Assembly (NCBI GenBank): GCA_947628185.1
Contig: CANQYW010000002.1
Span: 117,443-181,442 of the forward strand
Source of the DNA: an uncultured Oscillospiraceae bacterium
GTDB taxonomy: Bacteria; Bacillota; Clostridia; Oscillospirales; Oscillospiraceae
Direction of reading: 5' to 3'
DNA length: 64,000 nt
Of the stretch, positions 1 through 7,433 are shown piece after piece (within the stretch, counting starts at the first letter, position 1; the number at the start of each line of letters is the position of its first letter). The position numbers and the translations under genes were made by a program. Below the pieces are notes generated by a model, which saw nothing but the letters and a program-made list of their open reading frames with translations, had not been told where the DNA came from and did no database searches.

Positions 1-2818
1 AATTGGTGCTTGTGTCCTCGTCGGGCTCGTAGTACCAGGCGTCCTTCGACACCTCCAGATGGTTGGAGGTCTCCGACGTGTTGCTGGTGCTGTCCCTCAC
101 GCTCACATTGATGTACTTGCCATCGGGACCGATGACGGTTCCGCTCAAGTTAAAATTGTTCCCCAGAACGATGTGGAAGTTCTCATTATCTTCCTCAAGG
201 GTGGTGTAATATGTCAGCTCGTAGGAGACCCCCGCGCCGTTGTTACCGAACCCGATGTCCTGCCCCGAGAAACTGAAGGATTTGAGGCCGTCCACCTTCA
301 CCCAGGCGGTGCCGAGTTCTTCGCCGTCCTTGTCCTTTGCCACAACCTTGACATAGCCGCTGTACTGCAGGCCGTTGGAGAGTTGGTCGCCCATCGTGGC
401 GGAGGACACATCCCAGACGGTGTTCCCGTTCACCGTGACGGTGTACATAAAGCTGTTCTCACCGAGCTTGAATGAATCAGGTTTATTATCTTCGACTTTT
501 GTCACGGTTTTACCGGTGGCGTCGTACACATTGTCCGTATCAGGGATCGTGACCTTCGTATCCGCCGTGACCGCGCCGCCAAAATTCTTCGCGGCCCAGG
601 ACTCCTGATCCACCGTGTGGTTCTGCTGGTACCGCTCCAGCCAGCTGGGATAAGTATCGTTAGTCTTATCCTGTCCCTCCAAGAGCGCCAGGACGCCGTT
701 ATTGACGTTCACCGTCCCCGCCGCCAGCTCCTCGGCGGATATGTTGATCCGATAAGTAAATGTGATCTGTTCATTGTGCTCGAGCCAGCCGATGTGCGCG
801 GTGAAACTGGTGTACTTGTCGCCATCTTTGCTAAACTCAACGGTCGGAGTATGGTCCGCTTGGGTCTTCTCCGGGTCAAACTTGAAACTATCCTGGTCGT
901 AGGACAACCCCCTGCCCTTGTTTGGATCAGTATTATTGGACGTATTGGCGTTGGGGTCGTTCACGGAGTCGTAGACCTTCACATTGACGGGGTAGTCCTT
1001 GTCGTTCTTGACCGTGACCTTGTACTCTATATAGCCCCCGCCCTCTCCGTCAGGCACAAAGTAGACCTTGGGGTCGGAGTTTGGGTGTCCCGGGTTCTCC
1101 TGGGCCAACTTTCTCACGTTCACGTGGGTCTTGAGGGACAGGCCGGCGTCCGTGTTGGCCTTGGGATATTCCTCGGAGAATGCCTCCGCGCTGTTGGGCA
1201 GATTTGTGCCGTCCTTGGTGAAGTTGGTCTCCTCCATCTTCTCACGGTTGAGCTTGACGCGGTAGTGCAGGGTGCGGCTCTCGCCCTTTTTCATGTCGCC
1301 GAGATACCAGTTGAGCTTGGGGGTGCCGTTCTCATCGGTCTGGTACACGGAATTATCAGTCTTGGGGTCGGGCACTGTCTGGCCCACAGTTTGATTCAGA
1401 GAATCACTGTCCACCGAATACTTGATATAGGAGTCGATGAGGCCGGTGAGCCTATCCCGCACGTTCGTGTTTTCGCTCGTGAGATCGAATACGTCCTCCA
1501 CCCGGACACCGGGCATGTCGCAATTCTGCGCGGTGACGGTGAGCTCGTAATCCACGTACCACTCGCCGTCTTCATCCCTCTGGGGCGCGTCGGACGTACA
1601 TGACTTCTCAAGTTTCAGCGTGCCGTACTTGGAGTGGGCCTCCCTCTCATCTGTGGGGATCTCCAGCTCGAAACCGGGATACTTCTTATCCCCCGTTTCC
1701 TTGTCAGTCGCCTTATCCAGGTCCACCCTGCCGGACAGGGTGAAGTGCAGATCCGAGGCGCTGGTGTTGCTTTTAATGAAATCCTCAGTCAACTGGATGG
1801 TGACTTTGCCGTCCTTGTCCACGGTCACGGAGCCGGCCTCATCGTCGTTCTGGTCAACCAGCTTGCCGCTCTGGCCCGCGCTGAAATCCGTCAGGTACGG
1901 CGGGAGGTCATAGGTGAGGGTCCCTCCGGCTTTTTGAAGTTCCTCCTGCGTAAACTGCTTATTAAATTTGAAAGTGATGCTGATGTCCGTATTGTAGTAG
2001 TCAAAGATATTCTTTCCATCCGGGACATCCTGCCAGGTGCCGCTCTCATCCTTGTACTGGAAGGTGAGCTTGACCTCATCATTTGAAAGCTCGTTTAAAT
2101 CAATGGGCTTAGTTTCGGAAGTACCCATGGGCTCGTCGAAACTCGGCCCCTCAATTCCCCCGCTCTGCATGATACCCGTCCAGCGCCGGCCGCTGCCCAC
2201 GATCCCGTTGCCCACCGGGACGGAGGTGTCCTCCTGCTGGCCGCCGTTCCCGCCGTCAGGCTGGATAATGAATGCAAAGTCCGAAAAGCCGTCAGTGGTG
2301 AAGGAGACAAAGCCGTCGCCGTCCACCGAGGTGTCCGCGATGACCTCCGCGTCGCCCTCCCCGAGGTGGACCACCTTTATGGGCTGGCCCACCGCGAACC
2401 CGTCCTTCAAGAGCTGGACGAGCACATTCACCGGCGCCGCCGGCTCTACCTCCTTATCCCCAACGTAAAAGCCCACGTGGTAAATGGCGTTCGCGGGGGC
2501 GGTCTCACCGTCCCGGCCCATCGCGGACATGGCCGCCGCCATCTTCTCGCTGTACGCATCGGGGTCCTCCTCGGGCGTCACAAGTGAGGCCCGGAGCTCC
2601 GCGTTCCTCGGGATCTTCGCCTCCCTGCCGTAGGAAACCTCCACATACACCGTGTCGTCCCGGTATGTGGCGGTGATGGGGCCGCTCACACCGCGAAAAT
2701 GCGTCCACAGCCCGAATAGGCACACAGCCACGCCGAGTGCCAGAGACACCCAGCCCACGATGCCCAGCAGGATATTCGTCCTGCCGGCGGCATCTCTCAT
2801 CTTCATCGTTTTCATCAT
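1..2818 (-). CDS. Large cell-surface (adhesin-like) protein, C-terminus beyond window
   Basis: An open frame runs leftward from ATG at 2818 (GGAGGTGG just upstream; a second ATG follows at 2815) to the window edge with no stop, about 939 codons. The ORF track omits it because it has no stop here. The N-terminus (MMKTMKMRDAAGRTN) leads into one hydrophobic segment at about residues 15-37. Next come a domain ending FTTDGFSDFAFI, typical of clostridial Cna-B-like wall proteins, and long beta-rich repeats-like regions (YELTVTAQN, YKVTVKND, YTVTVNGN) that resemble isopeptide or DUF11-like surface domains. I infer an exported, wall-anchored adhesin or pilin-like protein; any LPxTG-type signal would lie outside the window. 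Its promoter lies inside a probable invertible segment (see 2911-3354). A class B sortase is encoded 9 kb away, but no link is shown. Confidence 0.8.
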   Translation of the reverse strand, partial: MMKTMKMRDAAGRTNILLGIVGWVSLALGVAVCLFGLWTHFRGVSGPITATYRDDTVYVEVSYGREAKIPRNAELRASLVTPEEDPDAYSEKMAAAMSAMGRDGETAPANAIYHVGFYVGDKEVEPAAPVNVLVQLLKDGFAVGQPIKVVHLGEGDAEVIADTSVDGDGFVSFTTDGFSDFAFIIQPDGGNGGQQEDTSVPVGNGIVGSGRRWTGIMQSGGIEGPSFDEPMGTSETKPIDLNELSNDEVKLTFQYKDESGTWQDVPDGKNIFDYYNTDISITFKFNKQFTQEELQKAGGTLTYDLPPYLTDFSAGQSGKLVDQNDDEAGSVTVDKDGKVTIQLTEDFIKSNTSASDLHFTLSGRVDLDKATDKETGDKKYPGFELEIPTDEREAHSKYGTLKLEKSCTSDAPQRDEDGEWYVDYELTVTAQNCDMPGVRVEDVFDLTSENTNVRDRLTGLIDSYIKYSVDSDSLNQTVGQTVPDPKTDNSVYQTDENGTPKLNWYLGDMKKGESRTLHYRVKLNREKMEETNFTKDGTNLPNSAEAFSEEYPKANTDAGLSLKTHVNVRKLAQENPGHPNSDPKVYFVPDGEGGGYIEYKVTVKNDKDYPVNVKVYDSVNDPNANTSNNTDPNKGRGLSYDQDSFKFDPEKTQADHTPTVEFSKDGDKYTSFTAHIGWLEHNEQITFTYRINISAEELAAGTVNVNNGVLALLEGQDKTNDTYPSWLERYQQNHTVDQESWAAKNFGGAVTADTKVTIPDTDNVYDATGKTVTKVEDNKPDSFKLGENSFMYTVTVNGNTVWDVSSATMGDQLSNGLQYSGYVKVVAKDKDGEELGTAWVKVDGLKSFSFSGQDIGFGNNGAGVSYELTYYTTLEEDNENFHIVLGNNFNLSGTVIGPDGKYINVSVRDSTSNTSETSNHLEVSKDAWYYEPDEDTSTN

Positions 2819-2910
2819 GCCACCTCCATGATCATTTAACTAACAAACACATAGCAGCCTGCTCAATTGGGAATACTTAGAACGAACACTTGAAAGGCCC
2901 GGCACAAATC

Positions 2911-2935
2911 GTCGCAGTTTTGTATATTCTGCGAC
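2911..2935. repeat. Left inverted repeat (IR-L) of putative inverton
   Basis: A 25-bp site whose reverse complement recurs at 3330-3354 with 22 of 25 identities, including a perfect 16-bp core (TTGTATATTCTGCGAC). The site is itself dyad-symmetric (GTCGCAG-N11-CTGCGAC), as expected for a site-specific recombinase or a dimeric regulator. It sits in the predicted leader of the surface-protein mRNA, between promoter and start codon. Confidence 0.75.
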
Positions 2936-3329
2936 ACTCACCCGACCTATCTATGGGGCAATTATAACATGTTCCATAGCAAATTTCAATAGAAAACGCA
3001 CATTTTGAGCGCCAAGTTTTTGCGACCGTCCCTTTTCTTTTGCCGTTTCCTGGCAGAAAAGGGGCTTTTTTTGACTATTGCGCCGTCAAATAAGCCGTCA
3101 GACGATCTCCAAGTTATTATATGCCAGAGTTTCAAAAATGTGCCTCCATGACGAATTTTCCACCGTTTTCACCAAAATAAGTTATTTTGAGTTTGCCCGA
3201 AAACACGGGAATTAGCAGTCAGTTTTTTCAGTCAGAAAAATAAGTAGTCAAACTTTAGTCTGCCGAATGCGGCAGATTTTTTGCTTTTTCGGGGGCTTTT
3301 ATCATTTTGCGGGGGAGATTGCGACACCC
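2936..3329. other. Putative invertible promoter segment
   Basis: This AT-rich, non-coding stretch of about 394 bp lies between the two inverted repeats and contains a consensus promoter near its left end that points at the surface-protein gene. No ORF of note lies inside. Inversion would turn the promoter away from the gene. No recombinase gene is visible within several kilobases on the right; one could lie to the left of the window. This is inference from architecture only. Confidence 0.55.
2961..2989 (-). promoter_or_regulatory. Sigma-A promoter for surface-protein gene
   Basis: On the minus strand, TTGAAA (2989-2984), a 17-bp spacer and TATAAT (2966-2961). Transcription would start near 2954 and read through IR-L into the surface-protein gene. 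Confidence 0.75.
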
Positions 3330-3354
3330 GTCGCAGAATATACAATTCCGCGAC
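3330..3354. repeat. Right inverted repeat (IR-R) of putative inverton
   Basis: Reverse-complement partner of 2911-2935 (22/25), again dyad-symmetric (GTCGCAG...CCGCGAC). An extra partial GCGACAC half-site occurs immediately to the left at 3321-3327. Confidence 0.75.
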
Positions 3355-3413
3355 ATTTTTTTGTGTCTCTCGAGAGCGGCCGTCATTTTAATGTAAATTA
3401 ACGGAAAAAATAA

Positions 3414-3448
3414 GCCGCGGCGGGTGTGAACATAAGACCCGCCGCGGC
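3414..3448. terminator. Rho-independent terminator downstream of galM
   Basis: A 12-bp perfect inverted repeat (GCCGCGGCGGGT / ACCCGCCGCGGC) with an 11-nt loop directly follows the galM stop. On the minus strand it is followed by TTATTTTTT. It also insulates the inverton from galM. Confidence 0.85.
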
Positions 3449-3453
3449 GCTTT

Positions 3454-4497
3454 TCACTTTATATAGAACTCGTAGACCGTAGTCGACCGGAGGGTGGCGC
3501 CCAGCATGAAGACGGGGCTCTTGTACTCCGGGCAGTTCACGGCGTTGGGGGCAAAGCCCGTCTCCAGGCATATGCCGCAGTAGGGGCCCAGGACCCTGCC
3601 GAATTTGCCGCTCTCCTGGGTCTTGCCGGGGTCGGTGTAGACGACTATGCTGGGCATATCGGTGTAGACCCTCATGCCCCGGCCCGTGGAGGGGGCGTAG
3701 AGCTCCGCCGCGGGGCCCGTGACGCGCTCCGGGAGGACGTAGAACTCATCATAATAGGGGACGCTCCCCGAGGCAAAATACGTGCCGTCGTCCGAGGCCA
3801 TGGCCTCCCGCACAGTGCGGGGGGCGGTGAAGTCCGCCGGGGTGCCGTGAACGGAGCGGAGGCCACCGTCCGGCAGTTTCGTGCCGGGCTCGAATATCAC
3901 CCGGTTCTCGGCGGCCAGCCAGAGCTCGTGGTCCCGGATGTCCCCGGTACCGCCCAGATCAAAGTAGGCGTGGTTCGTGGGGTTTAATATGGTGTCGTTC
4001 TCCGCCGTCATCTCGTACTCTATGTTGAGGCGGCCCAGGTCGTCAAAGCTGTAGCGGACCTCCACGTCCACGTCGCAGCCGAAACCTACGGTGTCCTGGT
4101 CGTAGAGCTTGAAGACCGCGCTCTCCCCCTCGATGGAGCCGGTGAAGAGCTTGCGGCCGTAGTTGTCGTCGCCGCCGTGGATGAAACCGTCGGTGTCGTT
4201 CCGCTTGAGCTGGTACTCCCGGCCATTGATGGCGAAATGGCCGTCCTTCACCCGGTTGGCGCAGCGGCCTATCACCCTGCCGCCCCTGGTGAAACGCTCC
4301 AGCTCCTCGGGACAGGCCGCCCCCAGGACCACGTCCCCCAGGCGTCCCTCCCGGTCCAGCACGCACAGCGTGTGGATGGTGGCGCCGTACTCCAGTATCT
4401 GGACGTACTCGCCGTTCTTGTTTGCGATCGTGAACCGGCGGACTTCACGCCCGTCCGCCAGTCTCCCGTAAATGTCCGATGTTACTATTGTGACCAC
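3454..4497 (-). CDS. galM: Aldose 1-epimerase (galactose mutarotase)
   Basis: A 347-residue protein of usual family length. It interconverts alpha and beta anomers of galactose or glucose in the cytoplasm, feeding the Leloir pathway. Family motifs are visible: GFIHGG with His107, NPTNHAYFDL with the second catalytic His176, and CLETGF with the likely general base Glu312. The start is uncertain. The longest frame begins with GTG at 4497, but the AGGGG that could serve as ribosome site abuts it, and no better start with good spacing was found. The gene stands alone; no other galactose genes are nearby. A possible TATAAT lies upstream on the minus strand near 4560. Confidence 0.93.
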   Translation of the reverse strand: MVTIVTSDIYGRLADGREVRRFTIANKNGEYVQILEYGATIHTLCVLDREGRLGDVVLGAACPEELERFTRGGRVIGRCANRVKDGHFAINGREYQLKRNDTDGFIHGGDDNYGRKLFTGSIEGESAVFKLYDQDTVGFGCDVDVEVRYSFDDLGRLNIEYEMTAENDTILNPTNHAYFDLGGTGDIRDHELWLAAENRVIFEPGTKLPDGGLRSVHGTPADFTAPRTVREAMASDDGTYFASGSVPYYDEFYVLPERVTGPAAELYAPSTGRGMRVYTDMPSIVVYTDPGKTQESGKFGRVLGPYCGICLETGFAPNAVNCPEYKSPVFMLGATLRSTTVYEFYIK

Positions 4498-4716
4498 CCC
4501 TAAGAAAAATTCGATTTTACCCTTTTGCTTTAATTCTCTATATCGAGATTTATTCGTTATATGGAATTATACAACTCTTTTGAAAAAATGTCAGCAATTT
4601 TTTGAACTTTTTTAAGCTTTTCGTTCTTGCACCAAAGACGATGGAACTCAAAGTGCCGAATCCGTCAAAATGGTAGAAAAATGTCATGCACAACGGATCG
4701 GGCGCGGGCAAATCCC

Positions 4717-4745
4717 GAATACTCTCAAATACGCTGGCATACACT
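4717..4745 (+). promoter_or_regulatory. Probable sigma-E (sporulation) promoter of spoIIID
   Basis: GAATACT (4717-4723), a 14-bp spacer and CATACACT (4738-4745) closely match the Bacillus/Clostridium sigma-E consensus (KMATATT-N14-CATACAHT). Sigma-E control of spoIIID in the mother cell is established in B. subtilis. Confidence 0.65.
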
Positions 4746-4774
4746 TCATTAGCGTTTATTTGGGAGTGGTGGTA

Positions 4775-5023
4775 TTGAGGACCAACATCGAGGAGCGGGC
4801 CGTGAGGCTGGCGGAGTACATAATAGAGAACCGGGCCACCGTCCGGGGCGCGGCCTCCAGCTTTGGGATATCTAAGAGCACCGTACACAAGGACATCTCC
4901 GAGCGCCTCCGGCGCATAAACGAGCCCCTCTACGAGGAGGTGAAGGAGGTGCTGGACTTCAATAAGTCCGAGCGGCACATCCGGGGCGGTATGGCCACGA
5001 GGAGAAAATACAAGGGCGATTAG
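4775..5023 (+). CDS. spoIIID: Sporulation transcriptional regulator SpoIIID
   Basis: An 82-residue DNA-binding protein that acts in the mother cell after engulfment, switching on or off sigma-E and sigma-K genes. The sequence IEERAVRLAEYIIE...TVRGAASSFGISKSTVHKDISERL is the conserved SpoIIID core, with the helix-turn-helix at about residues 21-45 and a basic C-terminus. The ORF track begins at 4670, but family length favours a start at TTG 4775 (GGGAG eight bases upstream); GTG at 4766 or 4769 is also possible. It stands alone behind a sigma-E-like promoter. Its presence is good evidence that the organism forms endospores. Confidence 0.92.
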   Translation: MRTNIEERAVRLAEYIIENRATVRGAASSFGISKSTVHKDISERLRRINEPLYEEVKEVLDFNKSERHIRGGMATRRKYKGD

Positions 5024-5034
5024 CAAACTCCACT

Positions 5035-5067
5035 CATATTAATGGTTGAGGGGAAACCATTAATATG
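5035..5067. repeat. Perfect 13-bp palindrome between spoIIID and the ATPase gene
   Basis: CATATTAATGGTT and AACCATTAATATG flank a 7-nt loop. The right arm contains the ATG at 5065, the upstream candidate start of the next gene. No T-run follows, so it is not a canonical terminator. It may be an operator for a dimeric regulator or an mRNA hairpin. Confidence 0.7.
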
Positions 5068-5082
5068 AAAGGAATCCTGCAC

Positions 5083-6138
5083 ATGTCCAAAAATTACGAG
5101 ACCCATTTCTTCCTGGGGGCCAACTCCCCCGGGGGCTTTCGCTCCCTATACGATGACTTCATCGACCCCGCCTCGGACCATCTCTTCATCCTGAAAGGCG
5201 GCCCCGGCTGCGGGAAGTCCACATTTATGAAGACCCTGGGCCGGGCCGTCCGGGGGTCCGGGGAGAGCGTGGAGTACATACACTGTTCCGGGGACCCGGA
5301 CTCCCTGGACGGCGTCTACTTCCCCGCCCTCCGCGTGGGGTACGTGGACGGCACCGCGCCACACGTCATTGAGCCCCGGCTATTCGGCGCGGCGGAGAGT
5401 TACGTGGACCTCGGCGCGTTTTTTGACCTTGCCATGCTCCGGGAGCGCCGGGAGGCCATCGAGACATTGACCCGGGAGTATAAATCCCACTACGCCGCAG
5501 CATTCCGGCGTCTCACGGCGCTGGAGGCCCTGACGCCCTTGGACCCGCCGAGAGACACGGCGGAGGCCGCGTTAAAGCGGGCCGGGGGCATAATCTCCCG
5601 GGAGTTCCGCCCCATGGGCGCGGGCCCGGGGCGAGCGGCGCGGCGTTTCCTCTCCGGCTACACCTGGCGGGGACGGATGAGCTATTTTGAGTCGGTGCCG
5701 GCGCTCGCGGACCGGGTCTACGTCCTCGACAACGAAACCGGCGCGGGGTACACGCTCCTTGCGTCCCTCGCGGAGGCCGCGAGAGTCCGGGGGCTGGGGG
5801 CGATACTGTGTAGATCGCCCCTGAGGCCGGAGGTGACGGAGCATCTAATTTTGCCGGAGCTGGGCCTCGCCTTCGTCACGGAGACCAGAAAGTCGCCCTA
5901 CCCCGGGGAGTGCTACCGCCATCTGCGGCTGGACGCCGCAAGGCCATTGGGCTATGATGAGCGGGCGGAGGCCAAGCGTATGGCAAAACTCCGGGAGGCG
6001 GTGCTGGAGGAGGCGGTCTCGGAGCTCCGGGGGGCCAAGGCCGCCCACGATTTATTGGAGCAGCAGTACATCCCGGCCATGGACTTTGGGGGCGTGGACG
6101 CCCTGGCGCGGCAGCATCTCGACACTCTTTTAAAGTAG
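5083..6138 (+). CDS. PRK06851-like P-loop ATPase of unknown function
   Basis: A 351-residue protein with a Walker A motif GGPGCGKST at about residues 39-47, preceded by HLFILK. The overall pattern (N-terminal FFLGANSPGGFRSLYD, then the P-loop) matches the uncharacterised PRK06851 family of Bacillus and clostridia. I chose ATG 5083 rather than 5065: AAGGA is nine bases upstream, family members begin near here, and the 5065 ATG lies inside a hairpin arm. No membrane segment or signal peptide is seen. It follows spoIIID and could be co-expressed with it, but function and substrate are unknown. Confidence 0.75.
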   Translation: MSKNYETHFFLGANSPGGFRSLYDDFIDPASDHLFILKGGPGCGKSTFMKTLGRAVRGSGESVEYIHCSGDPDSLDGVYFPALRVGYVDGTAPHVIEPRLFGAAESYVDLGAFFDLAMLRERREAIETLTREYKSHYAAAFRRLTALEALTPLDPPRDTAEAALKRAGGIISREFRPMGAGPGRAARRFLSGYTWRGRMSYFESVPALADRVYVLDNETGAGYTLLASLAEAARVRGLGAILCRSPLRPEVTEHLILPELGLAFVTETRKSPYPGECYRHLRLDAARPLGYDERAEAKRMAKLREAVLEEAVSELRGAKAAHDLLEQQYIPAMDFGGVDALARQHLDTLLK

Positions 6139-6142
6139 CCCC

Positions 6143-6171
6143 TTCACAGGCGGGCAAAACCGTGTTACAAT
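6143..6171 (+). promoter_or_regulatory. Promoter of patB/malY-like gene
   Basis: TTCACA, a 17-bp spacer and TACAAT, ending 30 bases before the start codon. Confidence 0.5.
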
Positions 6172-6201
6172 GGGGGAAAGTATAGAAAAAGGAGCATGGA
6201 G

Positions 6202-7368
6202 ATGTACGATTTTGACACCCCCGCCCCCCGCGCCGGGACCGGCGCAATAAAGTGGGACATCTTAGGCCCGGCCTTCGGGAACTCCCAGGCCCTGCCCTTC
6301 TGGATCGCGGACTCCGACTACCGCTCGCCCCCGGAGCTGGTGGAGGCCCTGCGTGACGCCGCCGCCAGGTGCGTCTTCGGCTACAATGAGCCCGGGCGGA
6401 GCTATTTTGAGGCCGTCCGGGGCTGGTTCTCCCGCCGCCACGGCTGGGAAGTGGACCCCGAGTGGATCATCCCCTCCACGGGCGTGGTGTCGGAGATAGC
6501 GAACGTGGTGAGGTGTTTCTCCAAAAAAGGCGACAAGGTCATCATCCAGACGCCTGTCTACGACCCCTTCGGGAAGGTCATCGAGGCGGCGGGTCGGGTC
6601 GTTGTGAAAAACGAGCTCCTGGGCAGCGCCGCGTCGGGGTACACCATGGACTTTGAGGACCTGGAGGCTAAACTCCGGGAGGGCGCGGCCATGCTGATCC
6701 TCTGCAGCCCCCACAACCCGGTGGGCCGGGTCTGGACGCCGGAGGAGGTGCGGCGTGTCGCGGAGCTCTGCCGGGAGTACGGCGCGCTCCTCGTCTCCGA
6801 CGAGATACATTTTGACATCATGATCGGCGGCTCCCGTCACTTCACGGCGGGCCTCGCCGGGACGCCGGAGAATCTCATTCTCCTCTCCGCCCCCAGCAAG
6901 ACATTCAGCGTGGCGGGGCTCAAGTGCTCGAATACCATCGTCCCGGACCCAGTTTTGCGGAAAAAGCTCCGGGACTGGCAGGAGGCGCGGCACATCGAGA
7001 CGCCCAATAACTTAGGGCTCGTGGCCTGCGAGGCGGCCTACACCCACGGCGCGGCCTGGTGCGACGAGCAGAACGAGTATCTCACCGGCAGCGCCGGGAT
7101 AGTCCGCGACTTCCTCCGGGAGAGGCTGCCGGAGGTCCCGGTGGCGGAGCTCCAGGGGACGTATCTCATGTGGTTCGACATGACCGCCTCCGGCGCCACG
7201 TCCCATGAGCTCATGGAGGCGATGGCGAAGACCGGCGCGGCCCTCAACGACGGCCTCCGCTACGGCGCGGAGCACCACATGCGCCTCAACATAGCCTGTC
7301 CCCGCGCCCAGCTCCTGCGCGGCCTCGAGGCCATAGCGGAGGGATATGAGCGAGCGAGGAAGAGATAA
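6202..7368 (+). CDS. patB: MalY/PatB-family PLP-dependent C-S lyase (cystathionine beta-lyase type)
   Basis: A 388-residue fold-type I PLP enzyme. The MalY/PatB subgroup cleaves cystathionine or cysteine conjugates to a thiol, pyruvate and ammonia; some members also act as regulators. Visible motifs are the N-terminal KWD...LPFWIADSDY signature, PHNPVGR, SDEIHFD with the PLP-ring Asp (about 200), and SAPSKTFSVAGLKCS with the Schiff-base Lys at about 233. ATG 6202 is preferred because AAGGAG is seven bases upstream, whereas ATG 6196 lies almost on the ribosome site. Monocistronic, between its own promoter and a terminator. The exact substrate cannot be told from sequence. Confidence 0.9.
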   Translation: MYDFDTPAPRAGTGAIKWDILGPAFGNSQALPFWIADSDYRSPPELVEALRDAAARCVFGYNEPGRSYFEAVRGWFSRRHGWEVDPEWIIPSTGVVSEIANVVRCFSKKGDKVIIQTPVYDPFGKVIEAAGRVVVKNELLGSAASGYTMDFEDLEAKLREGAAMLILCSPHNPVGRVWTPEEVRRVAELCREYGALLVSDEIHFDIMIGGSRHFTAGLAGTPENLILLSAPSKTFSVAGLKCSNTIVPDPVLRKKLRDWQEARHIETPNNLGLVACEAAYTHGAAWCDEQNEYLTGSAGIVRDFLRERLPEVPVAELQGTYLMWFDMTASGATSHELMEAMAKTGAALNDGLRYGAEHHMRLNIACPRAQLLRGLEAIAEGYERARKR

Positions 7369-7385
7369 AGCTATACATACGCTCT

Positions 7386-7418
7386 AAGCCCCCCGGAGGT
7401 CAAACTCCGAGGGGCTTT
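7386..7418. terminator. Terminator between convergent genes
   Basis: AAGCCCC..GGAG / CTCC..GGGGCTTT stem-loop between the patB stop and the 3' end of the minus-strand ABC operon; likely bidirectional. Confidence 0.75.
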
Positions 7419-7433
7419 CGATTGGTGTTCTAT

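Noticed and set aside
59-2723. Numerous ORFs on the plus strand (for example 617-1603, 328 aa) and short minus frames opposite the left-edge gene
   Set aside because: They are shadows of the long minus-strand surface-protein frame, whose translation is coherent and stop-free for ~939 codons.
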